This document shows, in pieces, positions 1 to 8,162 of a DNA stretch of 63,915 nucleotides. Location of the stretch: positions 1 to 63,915 of the forward strand of contig DATKZX010000001.1 of NCBI GenBank assembly GCA_035527755.1, in the 5' to 3' direction. Each line of letters opens with the position of its first letter. Positions within the stretch are counted from its first letter, which is position 1. Below the pieces are notes generated by a model. That model searched no databases. It was given only the letters and a program-made list of their open reading frames with translations, and was not told the DNA's origin. This stretch comes from Methanomassiliicoccales archaeon. GTDB taxonomy: Archaea > Thermoplasmatota > Thermoplasmata > Methanomassiliicoccales > UBA472. The translations under genes and the position numbers were made by a program.

Positions 1-2
1 AC

Positions 3-701
3 CGTGTCGTGCCAGGGGCCATACATGAGGCCCATGAGGGAGTGCTCTTCCTGGATGAACTACCGCACCTCGGCCATCTGCAGAGGTTCATACTTACCGC
101 CATGCAGGAGCGTCGTTTCCCCATTTCCGGCCGCAACCCTCAGAGCGCTGGAGCGAGCGTCAAGGTCGAAAACGTCCCCTGCAACTTCATTTTTGTCGGT
201 GCCTGCAACATCCAGGACCTGGAGCAGGTATTGTCGCCATTGCGTTCTCGGGTCTGCGGCAATGGATACGAAGTTCTGGTCAACACCGCCATGCCCGACA
301 CCCCCGATAACCGAAATTCACTTGTGCAGTTCATCGCTCAGGAGATCATCTCCGACGGGCGCATACCTCACGCCGACGCCTCGGCCATCAAGGCTATAAT
401 CAAGGAGGCCAAGGTGCGCGCCAATAAGGTGGACAACATCGGCTCCTCTCTGACACTGAGGTTGAGGGAGCTGGGCGGCCTGATCCGTGCCGCCGGTGAT
501 CTGGCAGTGGTCGAGGACGCGGAACTGATGAGCGCAGAGCACATCGCCAAGGCGGTGGTGCGCAGCAAGACCGCCGAGGAGCAGATAAAGGACCGTTACG
601 GTTCCTACACCAAAGGCCTCGGTACGGACATTTCCTCGGCTCAGAAGGAGAAATCACCTTACTATTTCTGGAACGAGACCAAGGACTCCATGTTCCATTA
701 G
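3..701 (+). CDS. LonB-like AAA+ ATPase module, 5'-truncated, no peptidase domain
   Basis: This is the C-terminal part of an AAA+ protein whose N-terminus lies outside the window. Counting from the GTG at 9, Walker B (LFLDE) is at residues 13-17, a sensor-1-like FVGACN at 62-67, an arginine-finger-like LRSR at 78-81, and a sensor-2/lid segment (LTLRLRELGGLIRAA) near 148-162. The order and wording match the ATPase of archaeal membrane-bound LonB (MPDTPDNR, DGRIPHAD). In LonB a serine-lysine S16 peptidase follows the lid; here the protein stops about 45 residues after it with a short polar tail, and the next gene is on the other strand. It is therefore a Lon-type ATPase without protease, perhaps a chaperone-like remodeler. 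Family assignment is strong; function is inference. Confidence 0.8.
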   Translation, partial: RVVPGAIHEAHEGVLFLDELPHLGHLQRFILTAMQERRFPISGRNPQSAGASVKVENVPCNFIFVGACNIQDLEQVLSPLRSRVCGNGYEVLVNTAMPDTPDNRNSLVQFIAQEIISDGRIPHADASAIKAIIKEAKVRANKVDNIGSSLTLRLRELGGLIRAAGDLAVVEDAELMSAEHIAKAVVRSKTAEEQIKDRYGSYTKGLGTDISSAQKEKSPYYFWNETKDSMFH

Positions 702-1132
702 AGGTACCGCATCAGGAATATGCCGTCCTCGCCGTCCGAGTAATAGCACGATGCCATCCGTACGTTGAAGAAGCCGAGACGTTGATAGAAACGCATGGCC
801 GAAAGATTGCTGACCCGGACCTCCAACGAGATCTGCCTTATGCCCCGCTTACCGCACTCGCGGAAGAACTCCTGGCAGAGCATGGTGCCCAACCCCGCCC
901 CCCGGTAACGCTGGTTGACGGCCAACATGAGTATGCGAGCCTGCTGGTGCCCGCTCATGACCCCGAACACGAAACCGATCACCCGTCCCATGTCCTCGAT
1001 GACTATGAGGCCTTCAGGCCAGAAGGGCACCAGCTGTAGGAAGAGACTGGGGTCGTACATCTCACGCAGAGAGGTCGAAGCGACCTGACAGATGTCGGTC
1101 AGGTCCCTGCCGAGGAAGTATCGGAGCTGCAA
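698..1132 (-). CDS. GNAT-family N-acetyltransferase (RimI/Ard1-like)
   Basis: A 144-residue GNAT protein. The acetyl-CoA binding motif A is visible as LAVNQRYRGAGLGTMLCQEF (about residues 70-89), with the R/Q-x-x-G-x-G/A loop, followed by the LEVRVSNLSAMRFYQRLGF segment typical of RimI and archaeal Ard1 protein N-terminal acetyltransferases. The only usable start after the upstream in-frame stop is TTG at 1132. Its last four bases overlap the end of the LonB-like gene tail to tail. Protein N-terminal or ribosomal protein acetylation is the likely role from the family; the substrate cannot be read from sequence. Confidence 0.85.
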   Translation of the reverse strand: MQLRYFLGRDLTDICQVASTSLREMYDPSLFLQLVPFWPEGLIVIEDMGRVIGFVFGVMSGHQQARILMLAVNQRYRGAGLGTMLCQEFFRECGKRGIRQISLEVRVSNLSAMRFYQRLGFFNVRMASCYYSDGEDGIFLMRYL

Positions 1133-1157
1133 CGGCGGCCAATATCACTGCCCATTA

Positions 1158-3122
1158 CTAAATCCTTCTCTTGTTGCGCCGGATGAGCAGGAGCAGGGCG
1201 ATGACCGGCAAGGGGGCGTACAGAAGAAGCCCGGGGATCGATGCCTGACCTTCAGATACCCTGACGGTCACGTTCTCGTATGCCATGTTCCCCACCGTGT
1301 CCGTGACCCGCAAGGTGACGTTATGCTCCCCGGGTATCAATGCGACGGCATGGATAGGTCCGAAAAGGTCCGATGCTCCGTCGCCATCCAGGTCCCAGGC
1401 GAACTCCGCTATGTTGGAGGTGTCATGACAGGCGGTGGCGTCCAGGAGCACGAGCTGTTGCTGGGACACCTCCAGAAAATGCCAGGGCAGGGATATCACC
1501 GGGGGAACGGCATCCCCTTTCCAGTCGTTCTCGAACAGACCGGTGAAATGATCCGCCAACTCCGTTGAACGTACCAAAAGGGCCATCTCCCGATTGCATC
1601 GCATGGAATTGTCCACCCAGTTGGCGCTGCCCACCAGAACCTGATCATCGATGATGACGCCCTTGTTGTGCAATCGTTCGAACGGAGAAGCCAGACCGGG
1701 CAGTCGGCACTCCAGGTCCCAGCCTCTTTCCGAAGCTTTGGCGTTCAAAGCTTCCGCGACCCTCTGGTTCGGTTCCTTGGTACCAAATCCGGAATCCAGG
1801 AGTATGCGCACGGTAACACCGCGGTCCGCCGCCCGGGACAAAGCGTCCATGATCTGGCCGCCATTCAACCAGTCCTCCTCGAAGTTCATCTGTTGCACCA
1901 GGATACGTTCCTGTGACCCACCCAGGGCGTTCACCAGCGTATCCTCTATCGTAAAAGGCGATGTTGATAGGAGGACGGAGGAGGTGACCTCTATGCAAGC
2001 CTTCTGGCGATCGTAGTTGAGCATTCTCCCCGGACCTCCTTCGTGAAACGGAAGACTGATGTCGAGAGGGAATACGTCCAGACCCTTTCCCCCCAGGTCC
2101 TTCTGGAAGACCGTGAGCGCGTCCCGAGCGATGGATGACGACCGGACCAGTATGGCCCATCCGCGGTTGGAGGTGAAGCTGGAGTCGGCCATGTTCTCGG
2201 AACTTACCAAAAGACGCTCCCCGTCGAACACCATGTACTTGGCATGCAGGTAGTCGTACCTACGGAACGATTCACTGGACCGCATGACCCACACGTCCAC
2301 CCCGTTCTCCTGAAGATAGTATGCCAATGCCGCCCCGTTCTCGCTGACACCTCCGACCGGCTGTCCCTCCAGCAGAAGAGTGACGTCCACGCCCCTGACG
2401 GCGGCCATGGCCAGGTGGCGGGCCAAGGTCCAGTTCTCAAGTATGTAGGTGGACACGCATATCTCTGCCAGAGCCAGGTCCACCTGCTGGACCATGACCT
2501 CCAGACCGTCGTCCGGGTACAGGACCGGAGAGGCTGAAGCGATAGACCAGGGTGATAGCAGGGAGAACGAACCGGGGACCTCCAATGACCAGGAGCCGTA
2601 TTCCGAAGGTTCGGCCGTTCTTCGCAGCATCTCACCCTTCCTGCAGGGAACTGCCGGACCGTTCCATGGGGGAGAAGGTTCGGACGTCCCGTAATAGACG
2701 ACGTCGATCAGATTCCCATTCGGGTCGAAAAGGAACACCTGGTCACCTGTATCGGCCAGCTTGAGACTCCCCTTGGTGATGGTACCGTTCGAACCCTTGT
2801 GATACACCACCTCGCCGGGGTATAGGGAGAGATATCTCTCCGGACAATCGCCCCACGTGATATCGGTCGCGGTCGGCAGCGATAAGGACCCGTTGAAGGT
2901 GACGCTTCCCTCCCCGTCGCTCAACATCCATCCTTCCAGATCGATCTGTGGGCCGTCATTGCTGATGGTGATGAACTCCCCGGGATAGGTCGGACAGAAC
3001 CGTTTGATGAAAACGCCCGACGCGCAATGAACGTCCGGAGCATCCGCGGCCTCGGCCGTGGGGGCGAACATGGATATCAGTATAATGGAAAGAACAGATA
3101 GAACGGTCAGGAGCTTTCGCAC
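1158..3122 (-). CDS. Secreted, membrane-anchored phospholipase D-like protein with lamin-tail and PKD-like domains
   Basis: A 654-residue extracytoplasmic protein starting with GTG. A signal peptide (about 1-25, cleavage near AEA-AD) precedes a lamin-tail (LTD)-like beta domain (about 33-150, with GEFITISNDG and LEGWMLSDG). Two phospholipase D repeats follow, each with a complete HxKxxxxD motif: H293/K295/D300 and H485/K487/D492, the second followed by GSANW. A PKD/Ig-like domain (about 540-622, with DGDG) leads to one transmembrane helix (about 630-647) and a basic tail (RRNKRRI). This is a surface-anchored PLD-fold hydrolase or transferase facing outside; substrate could be phosphodiester lipids, nucleic acid or wall polymers. 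LTD domains often pair with secreted nucleases, which favours a DNase-like role, but this is inference. Confidence 0.85.
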   Translation of the reverse strand: MRKLLTVLSVLSIILISMFAPTAEAADAPDVHCASGVFIKRFCPTYPGEFITISNDGPQIDLEGWMLSDGEGSVTFNGSLSLPTATDITWGDCPERYLSLYPGEVVYHKGSNGTITKGSLKLADTGDQVFLFDPNGNLIDVVYYGTSEPSPPWNGPAVPCRKGEMLRRTAEPSEYGSWSLEVPGSFSLLSPWSIASASPVLYPDDGLEVMVQQVDLALAEICVSTYILENWTLARHLAMAAVRGVDVTLLLEGQPVGGVSENGAALAYYLQENGVDVWVMRSSESFRRYDYLHAKYMVFDGERLLVSSENMADSSFTSNRGWAILVRSSSIARDALTVFQKDLGGKGLDVFPLDISLPFHEGGPGRMLNYDRQKACIEVTSSVLLSTSPFTIEDTLVNALGGSQERILVQQMNFEEDWLNGGQIMDALSRAADRGVTVRILLDSGFGTKEPNQRVAEALNAKASERGWDLECRLPGLASPFERLHNKGVIIDDQVLVGSANWVDNSMRCNREMALLVRSTELADHFTGLFENDWKGDAVPPVISLPWHFLEVSQQQLVLLDATACHDTSNIAEFAWDLDGDGASDLFGPIHAVALIPGEHNVTLRVTDTVGNMAYENVTVRVSEGQASIPGLLLYAPLPVIALLLLIRRNKRRI

Positions 3123-3173
3123 CTGAAAAAGATATTGATGGTGCCAAATAATCGAAGGTTATGCAATCAGGCT

Positions 3174-3851
3174 TCAGAGGCCACTTACCAGGTCGCGCAG
3201 TACCGCCTTTACGTCCTTGGCCTTGACCACGCCTGAAGCGAGAAGCACTCCGGACGCCCCCAGATCTAGAGCCGCCTTGACGTCCGCTCCGTTCTTCACC
3301 CCTGCACCGCAAAGCACTTTGATCGTCGGGTCGACCTTCCTGACCATGTCCACCGTCCTACTGACTATCTGGGGGTCGGCAGTGGTGACCGATATGTCCC
3401 CTCCGATCAATTCCGGGGGTTCGATGGCGATGTAATCTGGAGAATAGGCCGCCACGGCGATGGAGGTCTCTGTCGAATCTGTGCAGACGATGCTTATCAG
3501 GCCCAGGTCCCTGCAGGTCTTGACCGCGGCGGCGATGTCGTCCATGACCATGCGGTGCTCGGAATGATTGATGAGCGTACCCTTGGCCCCGGCGGCCCTG
3601 ACGCTCTGTGGGGATATGTAGCCGGTGATGGACCCCGGTCCCTTGGCGTCAACATGTTGGGAAAATACCGGGACGGTGACCGCGCAGGCCACCGTGGAAA
3701 GTTCGACCATGGGGGGGCAGACCACGAAGCCTATGCCGCTCTCGCGGGCCGCGGCCTCGCATTCCTTGGCAAGACGCATCGCCCCCGGTCCCTCCACTTC
3801 GGAGTAGACCTTGAAATTCACGACGATGATGGGCGAATTGAACTTATTCAA
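3174..3851 (-). CDS. tpiA: Triosephosphate isomerase, archaeal type
   Basis: Interconverts dihydroxyacetone phosphate and glyceraldehyde 3-phosphate. The 225-residue length is the short archaeal form. Catalytic residues are recognisable: N12 and K14 (VVNFKVY), H96 (LINHSEHR) and E144 (AIEPPELIGG), with the C-terminal phosphate-binding GASGVLLASG. The start is a TTG at 3851 inside the end of the upstream fbp gene (8-bp overlap), so the two genes are translationally coupled, which fits adjacent steps in gluconeogenesis. Confidence 0.95.
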   Translation of the reverse strand: MNKFNSPIIVVNFKVYSEVEGPGAMRLAKECEAAARESGIGFVVCPPMVELSTVACAVTVPVFSQHVDAKGPGSITGYISPQSVRAAGAKGTLINHSEHRMVMDDIAAAVKTCRDLGLISIVCTDSTETSIAVAAYSPDYIAIEPPELIGGDISVTTADPQIVSRTVDMVRKVDPTIKVLCGAGVKNGADVKAALDLGASGVLLASGVVKAKDVKAVLRDLVSGL

Positions 3852-4986
3852 TCTTCTCCATCCTGTCCTTCAACCGGGCGAGCACGGCCGGCCTGGTGGT
3901 GTACTCCATCTCTTCTGGACCGAGTATACCGGGCATGAACGGACCATGTTGGCGCATGTAGATGCTGGCGCGAACCGCCTTCCTCCGAGCCTCGTCCCAT
4001 ACGCTGCCGGAGAAATAGTCTACCGGTTCCTTGACGCCCAGCGGCGCCTCCGGGTCCTCGCATCCTTGCAGACGGCCGTTGCTTATCTGGAATCCCAGTG
4101 CGCATATTCGCGGTGGTCCGTCGAAATAGGTGGGATCGGAATCCGCCACCGAACAGGGGTACCAGGCACCGTAGTGGGAACCGCGCATCCAGCCGGCTAC
4201 CAATCCGGGGAACATGAATGGCTGCAGGACCTCGCCCACGGCGGGGAAACCGCTCTGGCAGCGCACGACCGCCACGGGGTCATCCTTGCCCACGTACTTA
4301 CCGGCGCAGATGTTCAGCTTCTCAGTGCTTATCACACAGCTGGTGCCCAGGTTCTTGTCCTTGCTCATCACGCGCTTGATGGCGTAACGGCTGGTGTCCC
4401 CCAGAAGACTGAGGATGTCGTAAGACTCCTCGGGTGCGGACATGGTGATGCTCTTGGAGTCCATGACATCCACGATCTCGAAGCGGAACCCTTCGTGAGC
4501 ACGGGGGTCTATGACCAGACCAGTGGTGGTGAACGGGTCCATGAAGACACGGGATATGGGCATGGAGTATGCGGACGGTTCGGTCTTGTCGGCCATGAAG
4601 AACACCATGGGCTCGGCGGCCCTCTCCACGAACTCCACCTCGGCGGCTCCGGGGCCCATGCCGCGAATGTTGCCGCTGAAGGCGTCCGACAGGAGGTCCT
4701 GTCCGGCGGCGTACATCTTCATTTCCTTGGCCAGCTTTGAGGCCGCCATGAAGGCCGTCCAGGCCAGAGCGTGAACGTCCTTGTTGTTCTCGCCCTTGTA
4801 GTGGGTCATGAACAAGTTGATATCGTCCCCGACACGGGTAACATAGAAATCATTGATGGTACCGGACCTGACCCCTTCCTTAAGGGTCTCCTCACACTTC
4901 TTCATCATTTTTGGGTGCGGTTTGGAGTGACCGGCGACCGAACCTACGTCAGCCTTAATGACAGATACAGTAACCTTCTGTGACAT
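3844..4986 (-). CDS. fbp: Fructose-1,6-bisphosphate aldolase/phosphatase (bifunctional, archaeal)
   Basis: A 380-residue type V FBPase/aldolase that makes fructose 6-phosphate from triose phosphates in a single active site. Metal and phosphate ligands appear at D13 and H20 (KADVGSVAGHSKPHP). The Schiff-base region GKYVGKDDP gives Y231, K234, D235 and D236, equivalent to the Tyr, Lys and Asp residues established in the Sulfolobus enzyme, and K134 fits the third catalytic lysine. It is first in an operon with tpiA. A TATA-like box lies about 40 bp upstream of the ATG. Confidence 0.96.
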   Translation of the reverse strand: MSQKVTVSVIKADVGSVAGHSKPHPKMMKKCEETLKEGVRSGTINDFYVTRVGDDINLFMTHYKGENNKDVHALAWTAFMAASKLAKEMKMYAAGQDLLSDAFSGNIRGMGPGAAEVEFVERAAEPMVFFMADKTEPSAYSMPISRVFMDPFTTTGLVIDPRAHEGFRFEIVDVMDSKSITMSAPEESYDILSLLGDTSRYAIKRVMSKDKNLGTSCVISTEKLNICAGKYVGKDDPVAVVRCQSGFPAVGEVLQPFMFPGLVAGWMRGSHYGAWYPCSVADSDPTYFDGPPRICALGFQISNGRLQGCEDPEAPLGVKEPVDYFSGSVWDEARRKAVRASIYMRQHGPFMPGILGPEEMEYTTRPAVLARLKDRMEKIE

Positions 4987-5023
4987 AATATTCCCATACC
5001 TTGGATTCTGAGAATTACTGCAT

Positions 5024-5036
5024 CCATATATAATGA
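5024..5036 (-). promoter_or_regulatory. TATA box of the fbp-tpiA operon
   Basis: The minus strand reads CATTATATATGG about 40 bases before the fbp ATG at 4986. Spacing to a start site 25-30 bases downstream would give a short leader of about 10-15 bases. Assigned by match to the archaeal TATA consensus only. Confidence 0.5.
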
Positions 5037-5079
5037 TTGATACCCTGACTTCGCTGAATGACGACGCTTACGACGGATA

Positions 5080-5098
5080 AAAAAGAAAATAAAAAGGG
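5080..5098 (-). terminator. T-rich terminator downstream of the ferredoxin gene
   Basis: The minus strand just past the ferredoxin stop codon carries CCCCTTTTTATTTTCTTTTTT, two T-runs separated by C/A. Archaeal RNA polymerase terminates at such U-tracts without a hairpin. It also separates the ferredoxin from the fbp promoter. Confidence 0.55.
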
Positions 5099-5109
5099 GT
5101 GAGCCTGGC

Positions 5110-5334
5110 TCACTCTACCTTGATGGCCGATACCGGACAGGCGTCCTCAGCGTTCTTGGCGCATCCCTTGAGGTTGTCCGGGATCTCCCCTTTGGCCTTG
5201 TCGTCCTTTTGGTACATAGGCTTGAGGTTGGAGTTGCCGTCATCCCCTTCCATGAAAACATCAGGGCATTCGTCGTTATAGCATATTCCGCAGCCAGTGC
5301 ATTCGCTCTGATCGATCGATACATTAACAGGCAT
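5110..5334 (-). CDS. Mono-cluster [4Fe-4S] ferredoxin
   Basis: A 74-residue ferredoxin of the Pyrococcus/Thermotoga mono-cluster type. Ligands are in CTGCGICYNDECP (CxxCxxC) and the remote CPVSAI near the C-terminus. Two extra cysteines (in NDEC and KGCAKNAEDAC) sit where this family often has a second pair or disulfide. Small soluble electron carrier; it could serve the oxidoreductases or hydrogenase encoded elsewhere in the window, though no partner is adjacent. It is monocistronic, with a T-rich terminator behind it. Confidence 0.93.
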   Translation of the reverse strand: MPVNVSIDQSECTGCGICYNDECPDVFMEGDDGNSNLKPMYQKDDKAKGEIPDNLKGCAKNAEDACPVSAIKVE

Positions 5335-5414
5335 AAGAGTGGAATCTCATCCTACAAGTGATTAAGGTTTCGGTCGGATCCTCTTGTTCGGCGTTGTCGC
5401 GGTGGCCACCAATT

Positions 5415-5426
5415 CTTATATAAAAA
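5415..5426 (+). promoter_or_regulatory. TATA box of aspS
   Basis: CTTATATAAAAA lies about 50 bases before the aspS ATG. With a start site some 25 bases downstream the leader would be about 20 nt, enough to hold the AAGGTG ribosome-binding site at 5456-5461. Confidence 0.55.
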
Positions 5427-5466
5427 AAGCGGTAATATCGAGTTCATTCAGTTTTAAGGTGTTCAC

Positions 5467-6771
5467 ATGTTGCACGATTCCAGATCGATCACAACAAACG
5501 ATTACGAGAAGGAGGTCACGGTAGAGGGCTGGGCCCAGGAGGTGCGCAACCTTGGCGGGATATCGTTCCTTATCCTGCGCGACCGCTACGGCGTGGTGCA
5601 GATCACCGCCCCTAAGAAGAAGATCACCCCCGAGGTCATGCATGCCATCACGTCCCTTTCCCGGGAATCCGTGGTCCGGGTGACCGGCACCGTCAAGGCC
5701 AGCGCCCAGGTGAAGAGCGGTTACGAGATCATTCCCTCCGCTTTGATCGTTCAAAGCCCGTCGGCCACCCCGCTGCCCATGGGCGTGGTCGACAAGGTAG
5801 ATGTCGAAATGGACACTCGCTTCAACCATCGCTACATGGATCTGAGGAAACCGGAGGTGCGCTCCGTCTTCGAGATCAAGTCCCTGACCATGCGCCTCAT
5901 CGACGAGTACTTGGCGGACAATGACTTCGTGGAGATCTTCACCCCTAAGCTGGTGGCCTCCGGCGCCGAAGGCGGTTCCACCCTGTTCAAGGTCGACTAC
6001 TTCGGAAAGGTGGCATACCTGGCGCAATCGCCGCAACTGTACAAGCAGATGCTCATGTCCACCGGCCTGGACCGAGTGTATGAGATCGGCCCGGCCTTCC
6101 GTGCTGAGCCTTCGGACACGGCGCGTCACGTATCGGAGTTCATCAGCTTCGATGGGGAGATGGCCCATATCGACTCGCAGGAGGACGTCATGGCCATGAT
6201 CGAGGGTTGCACGCAGTTCGTCATCTCCGGGGTCAAGGAACGGGGAGCGAGAGCCCTGGAGATCATAGGCAGCGAGGTCGTTCTGCCCAAGGCGCCGTAT
6301 CCTACCCTGTCCTATGAGAAGGCCATAGGAATGGTCCAGGGGGCTGGGTTCAAGATCGAGCTGGGAGAGGACCTGGGCACCGAAGGGGAGAAGCTGCTGG
6401 GCGATCTGATGGCCCAGGACGGGAACGAGATGTACTGGATCGCGGAGTACCCGGAAGAGGCCAAACCATTCTACATCATGGAGAAGGATGGCACGCCGTA
6501 CTCATACTCGTTCGATCTGGACTACAAAGGTCAGGAGATATCGTCCGGTGGGCAGCGGGAACACCGCCACGACCGTCTGGTGCAGAGGATGGAAAAGAAG
6601 GGATTGGAGCCGTCCTCCTTCGAGTTCTACCTCAACTCCTTCGCCTACGGAATGCCGGCGCACGGCGGTTGGGGACTGGGAGTGGAGCGCCTGGTGCAAA
6701 AGATGTTGGGATTGCCGAACATCAGGGAGACCATCCTGTTCCCGAGGGACCGCAATCGATTGGTCCCATGA
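5467..6771 (+). CDS. aspS: Aspartyl-tRNA synthetase, archaeal type
   Basis: A 434-residue class IIb synthetase charging tRNA-Asp. An N-terminal OB-fold anticodon-binding domain (about 1-100, EGWAQEVRNLGGISF) is followed by the catalytic domain with motif 2 FRAEPSDTARHVSEF (about 210-225) and motif 3 GWGLGVERLVQ (about 401-411). The short length is archaeal/eukaryal. Whether it also makes Asp-tRNA-Asn is uncertain: at the position where archaeal enzymes usually carry Trp (non-discriminating) or His (discriminating) this one reads Gln (GWAQEVR). The start is fixed by AAGGTG five bases before the ATG. Confidence 0.95.
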   Translation: MLHDSRSITTNDYEKEVTVEGWAQEVRNLGGISFLILRDRYGVVQITAPKKKITPEVMHAITSLSRESVVRVTGTVKASAQVKSGYEIIPSALIVQSPSATPLPMGVVDKVDVEMDTRFNHRYMDLRKPEVRSVFEIKSLTMRLIDEYLADNDFVEIFTPKLVASGAEGGSTLFKVDYFGKVAYLAQSPQLYKQMLMSTGLDRVYEIGPAFRAEPSDTARHVSEFISFDGEMAHIDSQEDVMAMIEGCTQFVISGVKERGARALEIIGSEVVLPKAPYPTLSYEKAIGMVQGAGFKIELGEDLGTEGEKLLGDLMAQDGNEMYWIAEYPEEAKPFYIMEKDGTPYSYSFDLDYKGQEISSGGQREHRHDRLVQRMEKKGLEPSSFEFYLNSFAYGMPAHGGWGLGVERLVQKMLGLPNIRETILFPRDRNRLVP

Positions 6772-6856
6772 AACTTTTTCATCCCATATAAGGGACGAAA
6801 AGGTAGCTTTCAGCTACTAAAATTATATTACCCAGGGGATTCATATCTATTTTGGG

Positions 6857-7378
6857 ATGCGCTTGAGTTTTGAAGGAGCGGAAGCTGAAGACTACGAGTC
6901 CGGACCAATGGAATACGTAGGCTATCGAGAGGACCGCTTCGACCAGGATCTGATCGAGTTCTTCGTGGCCGGGGAACCTGTGCCGCAGGGCAGCACCAAG
7001 GCCTTCTACATCAAGAAGCTGGAACGGGTGGTGACCACCCATACCAACGCCAACACTGACCAGTGGAGGCACCGCATCGCCACCGAGGCCCAAAGGGCGA
7101 ACGAGCTTAGGCCGGCCAACTTCTTCTCCAGCGATCGTCGCCAAGGTTACGAGATCACTCTGGACTTCGTGTTCACCCGGCCAAAGAGCCAGCCGAAGAA
7201 GTGGAAGATGAACACCAAGCGGCCGGACCTGGATAAATTGGTCAGGGCGGCGTTGGACGCCATCACCAACATATTGATACCGGACGATTCGCAGGTGGTG
7301 CGCATCACCGCCGGCAAATGTTACGGCGATGCCGATCACGTGCCCGGCCTTCAGATATCCGTCAGAAGGATGGAATGA
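6857..7378 (+). CDS. RusA-family crossover junction endonuclease
   Basis: A 173-residue protein matching RusA Holliday junction resolvases: VAGEPVPQGSTKAF starts the fold, and the acidic catalytic region KRPDLDKLVRAALDA followed by PDDSQV carries the conserved aspartates. RusA proteins resolve four-way DNA junctions as dimers and are usually phage-borne; a chromosomal copy with no phage genes nearby may be a domesticated remnant. The first 35 residues before the fold are acidic and less conserved in appearance, so the true start may be the internal ATG at 6908. Confidence 0.8.
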   Translation: MRLSFEGAEAEDYESGPMEYVGYREDRFDQDLIEFFVAGEPVPQGSTKAFYIKKLERVVTTHTNANTDQWRHRIATEAQRANELRPANFFSSDRRQGYEITLDFVFTRPKSQPKKWKMNTKRPDLDKLVRAALDAITNILIPDDSQVVRITAGKCYGDADHVPGLQISVRRME

Positions 7379-7648
7379 GGTCCTGGACCAGGATCTCTGC
7401 ACTCATAGGGTTCATCATCTCCCGGGGGATCAGCTGACCCTCTTCTCTTCATCGATCCTATAAGCAGTCCAATGACTGAATCGGTTACCGTCTGTCAGGC
7501 AATAAACGTTTCCTAGCAGACCGTGTTGAATTTGTTCATATGTCGTATTTTAGACATGCCTGCCACCATGTTGCAGATTGCCGAACAGCATTGTTATGTC
7601 CTATTCGGTCATGATCATCGATACCGCAAGATAAAGCGAGGGAAGATA

Positions 7649-7810
7649 ATGAACCAACAGCCTCTTGAATCGATGAAGAGCAGTTTCGTGGGAGTGCCAT
7701 ACTCCCTGTGCGTAGCGCATGAGATAACCTCCGAAGGATATGGCTTCTGTGTGTCCTGCGAGACCGGGACCGTCACCGACGTGTTCCATCCGTCCGGCGT
7801 GGAGGAGTGA
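7649..7810 (+). CDS. Small hypothetical protein with a CxxC motif
   Basis: A 53-residue reading frame starting at ATG 7649 behind GAGGGAAG. It contains VPYSLCVAHE, a CVSC pair and ends FHPSGVEE. The frame is open further upstream (to 7523) but that part looks non-coding and AT-rich. Not recognised. It sits between the RusA gene and the Lrp-like gene, all on the plus strand; the roughly 270 bases in front hold no other convincing gene. Confidence 0.4.
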   Translation: MNQQPLESMKSSFVGVPYSLCVAHEITSEGYGFCVSCETGTVTDVFHPSGVEE

Positions 7811-7885
7811 GTGAAATGGTCCTGCCGTCCACATTCTTCAGTAGACGGCGGTAAGTTTGATTTGTAGTAAGATCAATTGTCCCCT

Positions 7886-8125
7886 ATGAACAGCGCCATC
7901 GTAGCAATAACCAACGACATTGGTGCCGAAGGAAAGGTCATGGAATCCATGTCCAATATCCCGGCGGTACGGGAATGCTACATGGTGTATGGGGTCTACG
8001 ACGTCGTGGCCAGGGTGCAGGCGTCGAACGAGGAGGAACTGAAAATTACCATCGCTTCGATCCGGGATCTGCCCGGGGTACGTTCCACATTGACCCTGGT
8101 CGTGTGCAAAGAGCACAAAAAGTAA
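7886..8125 (+). CDS. Stand-alone Lrp/AsnC ligand-binding (RAM) domain protein
   Basis: A 79-residue protein made only of the RAM (ACT-like) domain of Lrp/AsnC regulators: VAITNDIGAEGKVMESMSNI, then GVYDVVARVQASNEEEL and IRDLPGVRSTLTLVV are the usual beta-alpha-beta elements. The DNA-binding helix-turn-helix is absent. Such stand-alone domains bind amino acids and are thought to modulate full-length Lrp proteins or act alone as sensors. The ATG at 7886 is preferred to an upstream TTG at 7877. Confidence 0.88.
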   Translation: MNSAIVAITNDIGAEGKVMESMSNIPAVRECYMVYGVYDVVARVQASNEEELKITIASIRDLPGVRSTLTLVVCKEHKK

Positions 8126-8162
8126 GCATTAGGTTTCCGTTTACCCAGCAGAGGTTCCCCAG

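Noticed and set aside
7379-7470. A short minus-strand peptide (GQLIPREMMNPMSAEILVQD) after the RusA gene
   Set aside because: It reads smoothly but is only 26 codons between stops, with no start context or family match.
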